Of a stretch of DNA of 64,000 nt, positions 50,213 to 59,137 are shown piece by piece (the stretch's first letter is position 1; each line of letters opens with the position of its first letter). Source of the DNA: Bdellovibrio sp. BCCA (lineage in GTDB: Bacteria > Bdellovibrionota > Bdellovibrionia > Bdellovibrionales > Bdellovibrionaceae); assembly GCF_037996825.1 (NCBI RefSeq), contig NZ_JBBNAC010000001.1, forward strand, positions 310,001 through 374,000, in the 5' to 3' direction. The notes below the pieces were generated by a model. That model did not search any database. It was not told the DNA's origin and was given only the letters and a program-made list of their open reading frames with translations. A program made the translations under genes and the position numbers.

Positions 50213-51157
50213 ATGACACAAGATCAAAAAGTAGAAAACGTTATCATCATCGGTTCTGGCCCTGCAGGTCTGACATCTGCAGTTTACACTTCTCGCGCGA
50301 ACCTTGAGCCGCTCATGATCGAAGGTGAAGAAGCCGGCGGTCAGTTGATGACCACAACAGAAGTTGAAAACTTCCCTGGCTTTGAACACGGAATCACAGG
50401 ACCTGATTTGATCACTGTGATGAGAAAACAAGCCGAGAGATTTGGAACCCGCTTCCTCACTCGCAACGTGACGAAAGTGGATTTCTCTCAACGTCCTTTC
50501 AAAATTTGGGTGGGCGACAAATTGCATTTGGCCAAAGCCGTGATCATTTCAACAGGTGCGAGTGCAAAATACTTGGGTCTTCCTTCTGAGAAACAATACG
50601 CGAACCGCGGTGTTTCTGCGTGTGCGACTTGTGATGGCGCTTTCTTCCGCAATCAAGAAATCGGCGTTGTCGGTGGCGGTGATACAGCGATGGAAGAAGC
50701 TCAATTCCTGACTCGTTTTGCTTCGAAAGTTTACTTGCTGCACAGACGCGACCATTTCCGCGCTTCTAAAATCATGGCAGAGCGTGTGATGAAAAATCCA
50801 AAAATTGAAATCTTGTGGAATACCGAAGTGGCTGAAGTTTTGGGTGACGGTAAGAGCATGACAGGTGCCAAAATCAAAAGCACGGTCACTGGAGCTGTCA
50901 AAGAACTTCCCATCACGGGCTTATTCCTAGCCATTGGACATAAGCCTAATACGGACCTGTTTAAAGGAATGTTGGATATGAATGAGACAGGCTATTTGGT
51001 AACTCAACCAAATACCACTTATACTAATATTCCAGGTGTCTTTGCGGCGGGAGACGTGCAAGATCATGTATATCGTCAAGCGATCACAGCGGCGGGTACA
51101 GGTTGCATGGCAGCCATTGATGCTGAAAGATGGCTTGAGGCTCAAGCTTCTCACTAA
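50213..51157 (+). CDS. trxB: thioredoxin reductase (NADPH)
   Basis: A 314-aa TrxB: FAD motif NVIIIGSGPAGLTSAVYTSRA, redox-active CATC in GVSACATCDGAFF (~135-140), NADPH motif GVVGGGDTAMEEA and HRRDHFRA, and the C-terminal GVFAAGDVQDHVYRQAITAAGTGC. It reduces thioredoxin with NADPH. ATG 50213 is preceded by GAGGAAATCT; GTG 50201 is in frame but gives a non-family start. A receiver-domain gene follows 7 nt downstream, so they are probably co-transcribed. Confidence 0.96.
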   Translation: MTQDQKVENVIIIGSGPAGLTSAVYTSRANLEPLMIEGEEAGGQLMTTTEVENFPGFEHGITGPDLITVMRKQAERFGTRFLTRNVTKVDFSQRPFKIWVGDKLHLAKAVIISTGASAKYLGLPSEKQYANRGVSACATCDGAFFRNQEIGVVGGGDTAMEEAQFLTRFASKVYLLHRRDHFRASKIMAERVMKNPKIEILWNTEVAEVLGDGKSMTGAKIKSTVTGAVKELPITGLFLAIGHKPNTDLFKGMLDMNETGYLVTQPNTTYTNIPGVFAAGDVQDHVYRQAITAAGTGCMAAIDAERWLEAQASH

Positions 51158-51164
51158 GGAACGT

Positions 51165-51662
51165 ATGAAGGATAAAAAGATCAACACCAAGGATTTAATC
51201 GAGAAGATCGAAAAGATGACGAAGGCGCGCATCGCGAGCCAAGACGTGGTCTCTTTAGATTCTTTTCGTGAAGCAAAAAAGAAACTCGATCCCAAAGTTA
51301 TTCTGGTCATTGAAGATGACGAGACAATGCGTTTGGCGATGAAGAGAATCCTTGAAAGCGAAGGTTATGTGACGAAGCTCGCAGCAGACGGCACGGAACT
51401 TTCAACAGCTTTGGATGATCATCCGGTGGATCTTATTTTGATGGACGTTGGCCTTCCTTGGGTGAACGGTTTTGAACTTGCGCAGCTTTTAAAAGATCAC
51501 AAAGACCTTAAGAAAATTCCGTTGGTTTTCGTTTCTGGAAAAGCATCCGAAGACGACATGAAAAAGGCGTTCGAGATTGGGGCCGATGACTATATCAAAA
51601 AACCTTTCGACGTTGAAAAGCTTAAGAAGACAGTTCACACACTTTTAAAGTTGAACGAATAA
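51165..51662 (+). CDS. single-domain response regulator with N-terminal extension
   Basis: A 165-aa protein. Residues ~43-165 are a complete receiver: VILVIEDDETMRLAMKRIL (acidic pair), VDLILMDVGLPWVNGFEL (phospho-Asp), VFVSGKAS and DYIKKPFD (Lys). The first 42 residues are basic and helical (KDLIEKIEKMTKARIASQDVVSLDSFREAKKK). There is no output domain, so it would act by protein contact or phosphotransfer. ATG 51165 has AAGGAACGT upstream, 7 nt after trxB. A strong terminator follows. Confidence 0.9.
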   Translation: MKDKKINTKDLIEKIEKMTKARIASQDVVSLDSFREAKKKLDPKVILVIEDDETMRLAMKRILESEGYVTKLAADGTELSTALDDHPVDLILMDVGLPWVNGFELAQLLKDHKDLKKIPLVFVSGKASEDDMKKAFEIGADDYIKKPFDVEKLKKTVHTLLKLNE

Positions 51663-51687
51663 TTAGGTCTCCATTTAATAAAGACTC

Positions 51688-51719
51688 AAAAGCCTTCGTG
51701 ATTTCGCGAAGGCTTTTTT
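51688..51719 (+). terminator. intrinsic terminator of the trxB operon
   Basis: An 11-bp stem AAAAGCCTTCG / CGAAGGCTTTT with an 8-nt loop and six T. Strong and canonical. Confidence 0.92.
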
Positions 51720-51845
51720 GTAGGAAGTCTTATGGACAAAGGTATTGTTCCATAATGAGATTCAAAAGTACTTCCATACTTTCCCAATAATTTACAAAGA
51801 AAATAGTGAGCAGGAGGGTGTTTTACTGGTTAAAATAGAAGGCTC

Positions 51846-52577
51846 ATGGCACGTCGAACACTGGTCGTTTTATTCTTAGTTCTTTTAGGAGCTGTTTTTG
51901 CTCTTGTCCTTTCTAACAAAGGCGAGACACCAGAGTTCCATGCAGTTTCTGAAAATCAGGAAGAAGCGCAATCTTCTAAAACTCCGGCCCCTGAAAATTC
52001 CCCGGCAGCAACAACGCAAGTCACGGAAGTGGCTTCTTCAGAACAACCTCAGGGGATGCCAGCGCGTGAAAAGATCCGTGATCTTAAATCCATTCGCGGT
52101 GCTAAAACCATCAATACGAAAAATGCAAATCTTGAAGAAGTCGGTTTGTTTGCAGATTCACGCTGGAAGCTTTGGAATGGCGTGAGTGCAGTTTCAAAAT
52201 CGGCGGGTAGAAAGCCTCAAGGAAATATCCTCGGTGAGGTGAACGGTTATTATCTCGTGGAAGAAGAAGCTGCAGTTAACGATTTCAAAAATTTCTCATC
52301 AGCACATCCTTTGGTTGTGATGGATTCCCGCTTGGATGAAGTGGGTGTCGTGACAGGAGTCTTCACCGTCACTCTTAAAGAAGGTGTTTCACCGGATATT
52401 TTAACTCAAGCATCGGGCTTAAAAGTTTTAAATTCGTTTCCCAATATTCGTACATATTTCGTGACGTCTTCTCAGGAGCCTTTTGATTTGCAGTCTTTTC
52501 AAGACGCTCTCAAAGGTGAGGCCTCTGTTGAGGAAGTTAAAATGGAAGTGTTGAGTCGTCAGTATGAGAAGAATTAG
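51846..52577 (+). CDS. exported protein resembling a stand-alone subtilase propeptide
   Basis: A 243-aa protein with an N-terminal membrane anchor or uncleaved signal (RRTLVVLFLVLLGAVFALVLS), an Ala/Pro/Glu linker (~30-70) and a C-terminal alpha-beta part (~110-243). The segment GVVTGVFTVTLKEGVSPDILTQASGLKVLNSFPNIRTYFV has the look of a peptidase S8 prodomain (strand-helix-strand). The next gene is an S8 protease that itself lacks a prodomain, and the two overlap by 14 nt. I infer a chaperone-inhibitor supplied in trans; similarity is by pattern only. Confidence 0.6.
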   Translation: MARRTLVVLFLVLLGAVFALVLSNKGETPEFHAVSENQEEAQSSKTPAPENSPAATTQVTEVASSEQPQGMPAREKIRDLKSIRGAKTINTKNANLEEVGLFADSRWKLWNGVSAVSKSAGRKPQGNILGEVNGYYLVEEEAAVNDFKNFSSAHPLVVMDSRLDEVGVVTGVFTVTLKEGVSPDILTQASGLKVLNSFPNIRTYFVTSSQEPFDLQSFQDALKGEASVEEVKMEVLSRQYEKN

Positions 52578-54270
52578 TAAAAAGGCTCAAGCTTTATGTG
52601 TGTTGTTTGTGGTGAGTCTCACCACAGGGGTCTTCTTCACGAACTGTGCGGAAAACGGATTTAAAGTTTCAGGCGATCCTAAGACGGCCGATCCGTTTTT
52701 AGATATGGCTTGGCATATCAGCAACACCGCCCAGAAAGTTTTTTCAGCGGATTCAGGTGAATCAGGAAATGATTTAAACCTTCTACAAACGTGGCTCAGT
52801 GGTATCAGCGGTAAAGGAATTAAGATTTTAATTTCTGATGATGGCGTAGAAGACACGCATGAAGATTTGAAAGCGAATTATCTTTATACGGGTGTTTCGA
52901 AAGATTATACAAAGAGCTCTCCGTATCTTGCGAGTTCTTCTCCACCGAAAGCCACTGATGACAACCATGGGACGGCGGTGGCGGGTCTTGCTGCAGCGGC
53001 GGCCGCGAATGGCAAAGGTAGTAAAGGTGTTGCGTTTGAAGCGTCTTTGGTTTCCGCAAATTTCTTGTCCTCTGCAGTAACCCAAACAGAACCCACCTTG
53101 GTGGACCAAGCCGGTGGAGCTTTTGATATTTTCAGTATGAGCTGGGGATCGGCACAAAACAGTTTGATCACTCCAGTGGCGTCATTTCAGTCACAAATGC
53201 GTTCGGGAGCTTTGAGTGGTCGTTCTGGAAAAGGGGCGATCTATGTTAAGTCTGCGGGCAATGACTTTATGGTTTATTGCAAAGGTTCGACGTCTGAATA
53301 CTGCACGGGGAACGCCAATTTCGATTCGGACAATAGCACGCCTTATACAATTTTAACGGCGGCGTTGAATGCATCTGGTTATGCTGCAAGTTACTCTTCG
53401 CCAGGATCTAACGTGTGGATTTCTTCTTTCGGCGGAGAATTTGGCGACGACTCGCCTGCGATGATCACAACGGATCGCATGGGATGTACAAAAGGTTTTT
53501 CAACTTCAACGATTTCAGGAAAGTTAGAGTTTGAACGTGGAGGGTTGGGAAACACCAATTGCAATTACACGGCGACATTCAACGGAACTTCCGCAGCAGC
53601 ACCAGTGTTGAGTGGCTCTATTGCTCTTTTGCTACAAGCCAATCCAAACTTAAGCTGGCGTGATGTAAAATATATTTTGGCAAAAACGGCGGTTCCAGTT
53701 CATTACACGACGTCAGGTTCTATTGCTCATCCCAAGCCGTCAGAGCCCATTCCGTCTGGCGCTGTGTGGGAACAAGTCTGGGTGCAAAACGGAGCCGGTT
53801 TTAAATTTCACAACTGGTATGGTTTTGGCCGAGTGAATGTGGATGCCGCTGTGGCGATGGCGAGGTCTTATACATCTCCGTTTAACGCTTACGTTGAAAC
53901 AAACTGGGTGGATGATCGAAGCGGGTTGAACCTAGGTATTCCGGATAACAGTGCCACAGGTGCTTCAGACACCATGTTTGTAAATACGAATATCAAAATT
54001 GAATCTGTGCAGCTTCGCGTGTGGGTGACACACACAAATATTGCAAATCTGGCGCTGGAACTGACGTCACCAAGCGGTACAAAAAGTATTGTGATTAACA
54101 TGAACAATGCCCTTCGCAATGTTGCGAATTATCAGGGCGAAGTTTTCTTAACGAATGCCTTTTATCGAGAGAATTCTCAAGGCAATTGGACTGTGAAAGT
54201 CATCGACGGTACGGCCACCCATACAGGAACGCTCACTAGGTGGTCTTTAAATTTCACCGGAAGCAATTAA
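52564..54270 (+). CDS. kexin-like S8 serine protease with C-terminal P domain, putative lipoprotein
   Basis: A 568-aa protease. Catalytic residues: D92 (ILISDDGVEDTHEDL), H135 (DDNHGTAVAG), oxyanion N233 (KSAGNDF) and S343 (FNGTSAAAPVLSG). The VDDG-type first motif and C-terminal P/proprotein-convertase domain (~455-566, ending TGTLTRWSLNF) are kexin traits. The N-terminus is an export signal with C28 after VFFTN, a possible but atypical lipobox. Only ~50 residues precede the catalytic domain, too few for a prodomain. It overlaps the preceding propeptide-like gene by 14 nt and meets the lipoprotein gene tail to tail. Confidence 0.92.
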   Translation: MRRISKKAQALCVLFVVSLTTGVFFTNCAENGFKVSGDPKTADPFLDMAWHISNTAQKVFSADSGESGNDLNLLQTWLSGISGKGIKILISDDGVEDTHEDLKANYLYTGVSKDYTKSSPYLASSSPPKATDDNHGTAVAGLAAAAAANGKGSKGVAFEASLVSANFLSSAVTQTEPTLVDQAGGAFDIFSMSWGSAQNSLITPVASFQSQMRSGALSGRSGKGAIYVKSAGNDFMVYCKGSTSEYCTGNANFDSDNSTPYTILTAALNASGYAASYSSPGSNVWISSFGGEFGDDSPAMITTDRMGCTKGFSTSTISGKLEFERGGLGNTNCNYTATFNGTSAAAPVLSGSIALLLQANPNLSWRDVKYILAKTAVPVHYTTSGSIAHPKPSEPIPSGAVWEQVWVQNGAGFKFHNWYGFGRVNVDAAVAMARSYTSPFNAYVETNWVDDRSGLNLGIPDNSATGASDTMFVNTNIKIESVQLRVWVTHTNIANLALELTSPSGTKSIVINMNNALRNVANYQGEVFLTNAFYRENSQGNWTVKVIDGTATHTGTLTRWSLNFTGSN

Positions 54271-55421
54271 TTCCCGACAAACATTGAAGAGATACAACGA
54301 GTTTCATAGTTTCCAGAATAAAAGGTCGTACTGCCGACTCTTGTGAAAACTTTTGTTGTTGGATTGTAGCTGAACTTTTCAATGTTATAGGGCGCGTTTC
54401 CTGTCGTCAGATTCGTAGAAACAGTGCTGCCAGTGGCGACATACAGATATCCTTTAGCTTCATCGTAAGTCATCGCAGAGGCGCCGTAGATGACGCTAGG
54501 ATTTTCAAAACCATTCACGGGATCGCTGATGATATTGGAAGTCGCAGCATCGTCGATAGCATAAGAATACAAAGAGTTTTGCAAAGCCGCATTGGTTCCA
54601 GCGTAAGAGACCACCATACGTTTAAACGCACTCATATAAGCAGAAGCCGTCGGATAAGCCGTTGCACCCACTGTGGATTGATCATCAAGGCATCCTGAAG
54701 TGCCATTCCATCCTGTCGCACCATTGATCACGCCAAGGCGGTTGTTGGTTGCTGAAGATGCATTTTGTGAATGTGTATAGACGATATTGTATCCAGCCGT
54801 ATTTGTTGTCGTCGGATAAGTGAGAAGAGAAGTGATATTCACAGCCGACGCTGAACAAGCTCCACCAGGGCTTTGCACCCAGGCATTTGTTCCAGTGCCT
54901 GCTTGGCGACCTTTACCTGCATCCAGTTTTTCAATCGCCGTTGTGCGACTGATAAGAAATCCGTCAGCAACACTCATCACAAATTTCGCAGCTGACTGAA
55001 GCGCACCAATCGGAGCTGTTGTTGAGGTGTTGTTATAGAAAGTCGTTCTTGCTCCATCGAGTTTTTTCTCGATAAGTTCAATTCGTCTTTGTCCTGTGTG
55101 CTCTAACAGGACCATCATATGTGTGTCGTCATAATTAGAAATGCTCACCGGAGTTGTGCCTGTCGCCTCTGTGGCCTTTGTAAAATCAGCGACACGGCCT
55201 TCGTAAGCACCGGTCTCAAGGTTGACCTTAAAGATCACGTTGGATGCTGTGGAAGAAGTGTAAGTTGTGTTCCCTGTGCCGGAGTAGCAAAGTCCCGAAG
55301 CTACGTAAAGGTAGCGTGTGGATTGAGAGGACACAGTGTCTTCTTCAGGAACGGGCGGCTGACATGCAGAAATAAATGCTGTGAGAGATCCTAAGAGAAC
55401 GAAGTACTTCGCTGTACTCAT
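54267..55421 (-). CDS. putative lipoprotein, beta-propeller-like
   Basis: A 384-aa protein. Lipoprotein signal KYFVLLGSLTAFISAC (SAC lipobox, C20). The mature part is rich in Ser, Thr, Gly and Asn with repeated strands ending in aromatic residues (RYLYVASG, YNIVYTHSQ, GYLYVATG, YNIEKFSY), as in beta-propeller or cell-surface proteins. No family recognised. It converges with the kexin-like gene, overlapping it by 4 nt at the shared TTAA, and could be a target or partner of the protease, but that is speculation. Confidence 0.75.
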   Translation of the reverse strand: MSTAKYFVLLGSLTAFISACQPPVPEEDTVSSQSTRYLYVASGLCYSGTGNTTYTSSTASNVIFKVNLETGAYEGRVADFTKATEATGTTPVSISNYDDTHMMVLLEHTGQRRIELIEKKLDGARTTFYNNTSTTAPIGALQSAAKFVMSVADGFLISRTTAIEKLDAGKGRQAGTGTNAWVQSPGGACSASAVNITSLLTYPTTTNTAGYNIVYTHSQNASSATNNRLGVINGATGWNGTSGCLDDQSTVGATAYPTASAYMSAFKRMVVSYAGTNAALQNSLYSYAIDDAATSNIISDPVNGFENPSVIYGASAMTYDEAKGYLYVATGSTVSTNLTTGNAPYNIEKFSYNPTTKVFTRVGSTTFYSGNYETRCISSMFVGN

Positions 55422-55508
55422 ATTGTTTTCTCCTTAACGTGCTTCAAAATAAGATATCGGAGCGATGTTAAGGATTCTTGATTTACAGTTTGGAAATCTA
55501 GACTAAGA

Positions 55509-56330
55509 CTAGCCGGCGCTTCGGCGCACTTGATCTTGGTAAGCGACGTACGCTTTCAAAAGTGCGTCTAGACGTAGAGTCATGGCAACGTCTTGCTCGA
55601 TGAACATCAGGCGGCGCGGATCGGTCATGTCGCCGACGATCTTCGCTCTGAAAAGCAGACGCGCTTTCGATGGATCGGCTTCAAAAGGATTCACGATGAT
55701 CAAGTCAAAAGGCTTGTTTAAAAAGTCTCGAGGGATTTCGTCTTCAAGCATGGTTCCGCTTAAAGAAATATTTTTTGAATGCGTGCGGAAAGAACGAATC
55801 TTAGAAACCAGAACGACTTCAATTTTGAAGTTGTGACGTGGATCGCGGCGACGGTCGGCTCCACTTGGTTCTTCTTTCGGAGCAGCCTCAGATGATTTTT
55901 TCTTCGTGGCTTCCGGTTTTACTTTTTTGATTTTCGAAAGATCCAGCTCGTCGCCGTTAAAATCCTTCACATGATAACCACCGATTTCTTGATGTTTGAT
56001 CGGTGCATCGCCCACAACGACTTGCGTGTAAGGACTGTCCGGATTGTTAGTTGCAGGAGCATTTTGTGTCGCTGTCAAAGTGTCTTGAGGAAGACCGCTT
56101 GGCTCCATCGGTTTTGGCGGTTGAGCCATCACGAAATATTTTTGATCGGATTCCAGGAATTCGCGAACGCAAACCCATTCTTCCCAACCCGGAGTCCAAA
56201 GAAAGTATTTCCCGGGATTTTTATCAGCCAGAGAAAGCAAGGCGACCTGAGCTTGAACGACAGACATAGGTTTCGTCTGCGTTTTTGTCTCAGCATCGTA
56301 GATAATCCAAACTTTTCCCTGTGTTTTCAT
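55509..56330 (-). CDS. PilZ domain protein with N-terminal GYF-like region
   Basis: A 273-aa protein from ATG 56330 (GGGGAG upstream; an in-frame start 18 nt earlier is weaker). The N-terminal region (VWIIYDAETKTQTKPMSVVQAQVAL, YFLWTPGWEEWV) resembles a GYF_2-type domain. A Pro/Glu/Lys linker covers ~85-155. PilZ spans ~160-265 with RRRDPRHNF as the RxxxR motif and NISLSGTMLED as the N-x-S-x-x-G motif. It is a likely c-di-GMP effector of the same design as 48507-49358. Stands alone. Confidence 0.85.
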   Translation of the reverse strand: MKTQGKVWIIYDAETKTQTKPMSVVQAQVALLSLADKNPGKYFLWTPGWEEWVCVREFLESDQKYFVMAQPPKPMEPSGLPQDTLTATQNAPATNNPDSPYTQVVVGDAPIKHQEIGGYHVKDFNGDELDLSKIKKVKPEATKKKSSEAAPKEEPSGADRRRDPRHNFKIEVVLVSKIRSFRTHSKNISLSGTMLEDEIPRDFLNKPFDLIIVNPFEADPSKARLLFRAKIVGDMTDPRRLMFIEQDVAMTLRLDALLKAYVAYQDQVRRSAG

Positions 56331-56387
56331 AGACTCCCCAAGCAACACATGTCTTAGGGGAGTTATCGGAAAAAAGAGGTAACTTCT

Positions 56388-57356
56388 TTACACTCGAATG
56401 CAGGCTGCGATGTGGTCTTTGGATTTTTCTTCCAAAGGCGGGACGATCGTCTTGCACTCTTCAATCGCCATAGGGCAACGAGGGTGGAAGTGGCAACCTG
56501 TCGGAGGATTGATTGGTGAAGGAACGTCGCCAGTCAAAATGATACGCTCGTCTTTACGGCGAGGATCTGGAACTGGGATCGCCGACATCAGGGCTTTCGT
56601 ATAGGGATGTTTCGGATTGCGGTAAAGCTCTTCCGCCTCCGCCATCTCAACGATTTTACCCAAGTACATCACCGCCACTTTAGTTGAAACGTGTTCAACG
56701 ACTTTTAAGTCATGGGCGATAAAGATGTAAGTCAGACCCAACTTTTGTTGGAGCTCCATCAACAAATTAATAACCTGAGCTTGGATAGAAACGTCCAAAG
56801 CAGAAACAGGTTCGTCACATACAATCAACTCTGGGTTCACGGCCAAAGCGCGCGCGATACCTACACGTTGACGTTGGCCACCTGAAAACTCATGCGGATA
56901 ACGATTCAAGTGTTCACGGCGAAGTCCCACAAGGTCGATCAATTCATGAATACGATCTTGGCGATCTTTCGCCGAGCGATGAAGATTGTGAATGATAAGA
57001 GGCTCTTCAAGAATTGAACCGATAGTCATGCGCGGATTCAAAGAGGCAAACGGATCTTGGAAGATGATTTGCATTTTTTTACGCATGTCACGAAGCTCTT
57101 CGCCTTGGATGTGCGTGATGTCTTTGCCGTTGTAAATAATATTTCCGGAAGTCGTATCGTGAAGACGAATCAAGCAACGACCTAAAGTGGATTTACCGCA
57201 ACCGGACTCACCCACAAGGCCCAAAGTTTCACCTTTGTTCAATTCGAAAGACACACCTTGAACTGCCTTAACAGCAGCCACTTCACGGCTGAAAACTCCA
57301 CCGTAAATAGGAAAGCTCTTCGTAACGTTTTCGACTTTCAAAAGAGGAGTGCTCAT
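56388..57356 (-). CDS. oligopeptide ABC transporter ATP-binding protein (OppF/DppF)
   Basis: A 322-aa ATPase: Walker [11 protein letters not shown]-loop [16 protein letters not shown], signature [17 protein letters not shown], Walker [20 protein letters not shown]-loop AHDL, and the C-terminal oligo_HPY region with [15 protein letters not shown] (Cys residues that in related proteins bind an Fe-S cluster). Its ATG shares one base with the stop of the OppD-like gene (TAATG). It should pair with OppD and energise the binding protein-permease set at 34770-38595. Confidence 0.94.
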   Translation of the reverse strand: MSTPLLKVENVTKSFPIYGGVFSREVAAVKAVQGVSFELNKGETLGLVGESGCGKSTLGRCLIRLHDTTSGNIIYNGKDITHIQGEELRDMRKKMQIIFQDPFASLNPRMTIGSILEEPLIIHNLHRSAKDRQDRIHELIDLVGLRREHLNRYPHEFSGGQRQRVGIARALAVNPELIVCDEPVSALDVSIQAQVINLLMELQQKLGLTYIFIAHDLKVVEHVSTKVAVMYLGKIVEMAEAEELYRNPKHPYTKALMSAIPVPDPRRKDERIILTGDVPSPINPPTGCHFHPRCPMAIEECKTIVPPLEEKSKDHIAACIRV

Positions 57357-58348
57357 TATTTTTGTACCTCTTCACTCAACGGGTGATAGCAAGCCACTTT
57401 GTGAAGACCGCGAAGATTTTCAAGGTTCGGGTAAGCAGCACGGCAGTCGTCTTGAGCATAAGGGCAACGATCGGCAAATCGGCAACCTTTAGGAAGGTTG
57501 TACAGACTTGGAACCATGCCTTTGATAGTTTTAAGCTCTTCAAGCTTGTGACCTGTTTCAAAGTGTGGAATAGAATCCAAAAGACCTTTTGTGTACGGAT
57601 GTTTTGGACGATAGAAAATATCTTCTACAGTTCCGAACTCAACAATACGGCCCGCATACATCACGGCAACTTCCTGGCACATCTCTGCGACGACGCCAAG
57701 GTCATGCGTAATCAAAATCATTCCCGCGCCGAAGTCTTTTTGCAACTTGCGCATCAAATCCAAAATCTGCGCTTGGATTGTTACGTCCAAAGCTGTTGTG
57801 GGCTCATCGGCAATCAAAAGTTCCGGATTGCAGCTGATCGCCATTGCGATCATCACACGCTGTCTCATGCCGCCCGAAAGTTGGTGCGGATATTCGTGGA
57901 AACGCTTTTCAGGAGCAGGGATACCTACTTTGCGAAGCATTTCAATCGCGCGCTCGCGAGCTTGCTGTTTGTTAAGATCTTTTTGGTGAAGCAAAATAGC
58001 TTCTTCGATCTGATCACCGATGGTGTAAACCGGATTCAAAGAAGTCATTGGCTCTTGGAAAATCATCGCGATTTCGTTACCGCGAATTTCTCTCATTTTA
58101 TCATCGGACAGTTGGAGAAGGTCTTTGCCTTTGAAGAGAACCTTGCCGGATTGGATATTCCCAGGCTTTTGGATCAAACGCATCACCGAAAGAGACGTTA
58201 CGGATTTGCCGCAACCAGATTCTCCAACGATTCCAAGAGTTTGGCCTTTTTTAACAGAGAAGCTTACGTCGTCAACAGCCGTAAAAGCGCCGTCGTCGGT
58301 TTTAAAGCCCGTTTTAAGATTTTGAACCTCTAAAAGAAGATCGCTCAC
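57356..58348 (-). CDS. oligopeptide ABC transporter ATP-binding protein (OppD/DppD)
   Basis: A 330-aa ATPase: Walker [11 protein letters not shown]-loop [16 protein letters not shown], signature [16 protein letters not shown], Walker [20 protein letters not shown]-loop THDLGVVAE, and an oligo_HPY C-terminus with [16 protein letters not shown]. First gene of the oppDF pair, transcribed from a good promoter candidate at 58377-58405. The related binding protein and permeases are 18 kb away, so the transporter is genetically split. Confidence 0.94.
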   Translation of the reverse strand: MSDLLLEVQNLKTGFKTDDGAFTAVDDVSFSVKKGQTLGIVGESGCGKSVTSLSVMRLIQKPGNIQSGKVLFKGKDLLQLSDDKMREIRGNEIAMIFQEPMTSLNPVYTIGDQIEEAILLHQKDLNKQQARERAIEMLRKVGIPAPEKRFHEYPHQLSGGMRQRVMIAMAISCNPELLIADEPTTALDVTIQAQILDLMRKLQKDFGAGMILITHDLGVVAEMCQEVAVMYAGRIVEFGTVEDIFYRPKHPYTKGLLDSIPHFETGHKLEELKTIKGMVPSLYNLPKGCRFADRCPYAQDDCRAAYPNLENLRGLHKVACYHPLSEEVQK

Positions 58349-58376
58349 CGGAGATCACCCCCATTTGAAACCCCAT

Positions 58377-58405
58377 CTTATATAGTTCACGCCGCCCTGA
58401 GGCAA
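58377..58405 (-). promoter_or_regulatory. candidate sigma70 promoter of oppDF
   Basis: On the minus strand: TTGCCT (58405-58400), 17-nt spacer, TATAAG (58382-58377), about 28 nt before the oppD start codon. Confidence 0.65.
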
Positions 58406-58411
58406 GTCCAC

Positions 58412-58434
58412 AAAAGGGGAGCAGGTCCTTTTTT
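58412..58434. terminator. short hairpin between HAD gene and oppD
   Basis: AAAAGG (58412-58417) pairs with CCTTTT (58427-58432), with a T-run on the plus strand and TTTT within the arm on the minus strand. The minus-strand sequence GGACCTGCTCCCCTTTT resembles the core of the REP-like repeat (GGTACCTGCTTCCCT), but the match is too short to call a copy. Confidence 0.4.
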
Positions 58435-58448
58435 CTAGCGAATATGCG

Positions 58449-59111
58449 TCATCTTTTCTGAGAGAGTTTCTGAAGGAGTTCAGGAAGCTCTCGATAGTGA
58501 CTCAAAACTCCTCGTGGCTCATATTTTTGAAGAAGTTCCATGGAAGTGTATCCGAATTCAATCGCAATTGACGGAACATCCGCGCGCAGAGCTGAAAGAA
58601 CGTCAGGAACTCCGTCGCCAATCATAAAAGTATTCTCGGGAGTATGCCCCACAAGCTTCATCATCGTTTGTAGAGGCAAGGGACTGGGTTTGCGCTCTTC
58701 CAAGGTGTCGGCGCCAAAGACATTCATCCAAGGGAAGCGATCCAAGCCAAGATGTTTGAGAATCGCTTTAGCGGGTCTTTCATTTTTGTTGGTAATAATG
58801 GCCATCGGGCCCTGGTAACTTCCCAGGAAGTCTTCGACACCGGGAAAAATCTGAGTCCGATTGAACATCTCAGACTCATAAATACGAAGAAACTCCATTT
58901 CAAGTTCGGTGATTTGCGCAGGCTCGAGGTTGTCTCCCATAAAAAGATCGGCGATGAGTTTTTTAAGACCTTCACCAATATGAGAAATAATAATTTCGTC
59001 GCTCAGAATTTTTTTGCCGTGATTTTTCAGAGTACGGTTCACCGCCACAACGATATCCGGAGCCGAATCAATCAAAGTGCCATCGAGATCGAAAACAAGA
59101 AGTGGGTTCAT
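58449..59111 (-). CDS. HAD-superfamily phosphatase (Gph-like)
   Basis: A 220-aa HAD subfamily IA protein: motif I FDLDGTLIDSAPDI (nucleophile D8), motif II AIITNKN, motif III with RPAKAILKHLG and KPSP, motif IV MIGDGVPDVLSA. The four-helix cap lies at ~17-80. It resembles phosphoglycolate phosphatase; the true substrate is not certain. It is the last gene, 26 nt after the FabD-like gene, of an operon running OmpA-like lipoprotein, di-iron protein, FabD-like protein, HAD. Confidence 0.85.
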   Translation of the reverse strand: MNPLLVFDLDGTLIDSAPDIVVAVNRTLKNHGKKILSDEIIISHIGEGLKKLIADLFMGDNLEPAQITELEMEFLRIYESEMFNRTQIFPGVEDFLGSYQGPMAIITNKNERPAKAILKHLGLDRFPWMNVFGADTLEERKPSPLPLQTMMKLVGHTPENTFMIGDGVPDVLSALRADVPSIAIEFGYTSMELLQKYEPRGVLSHYRELPELLQKLSQKR

Positions 59112-59137
59112 AGGCCCCCATCTTGCCGTTTTTCATT

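Noticed and set aside
57362-58333. 323-codon open frame on the plus strand
   Set aside because: Antisense to the oppD gene, whose ABC motifs are unambiguous; the translation shows no motifs.
58412-58434. Fourth copy of the REP-like repeat
   Set aside because: Only a partial match to the GGTACCTGCTTCCCT core with a missing base and no second half; it is better explained as a simple hairpin.
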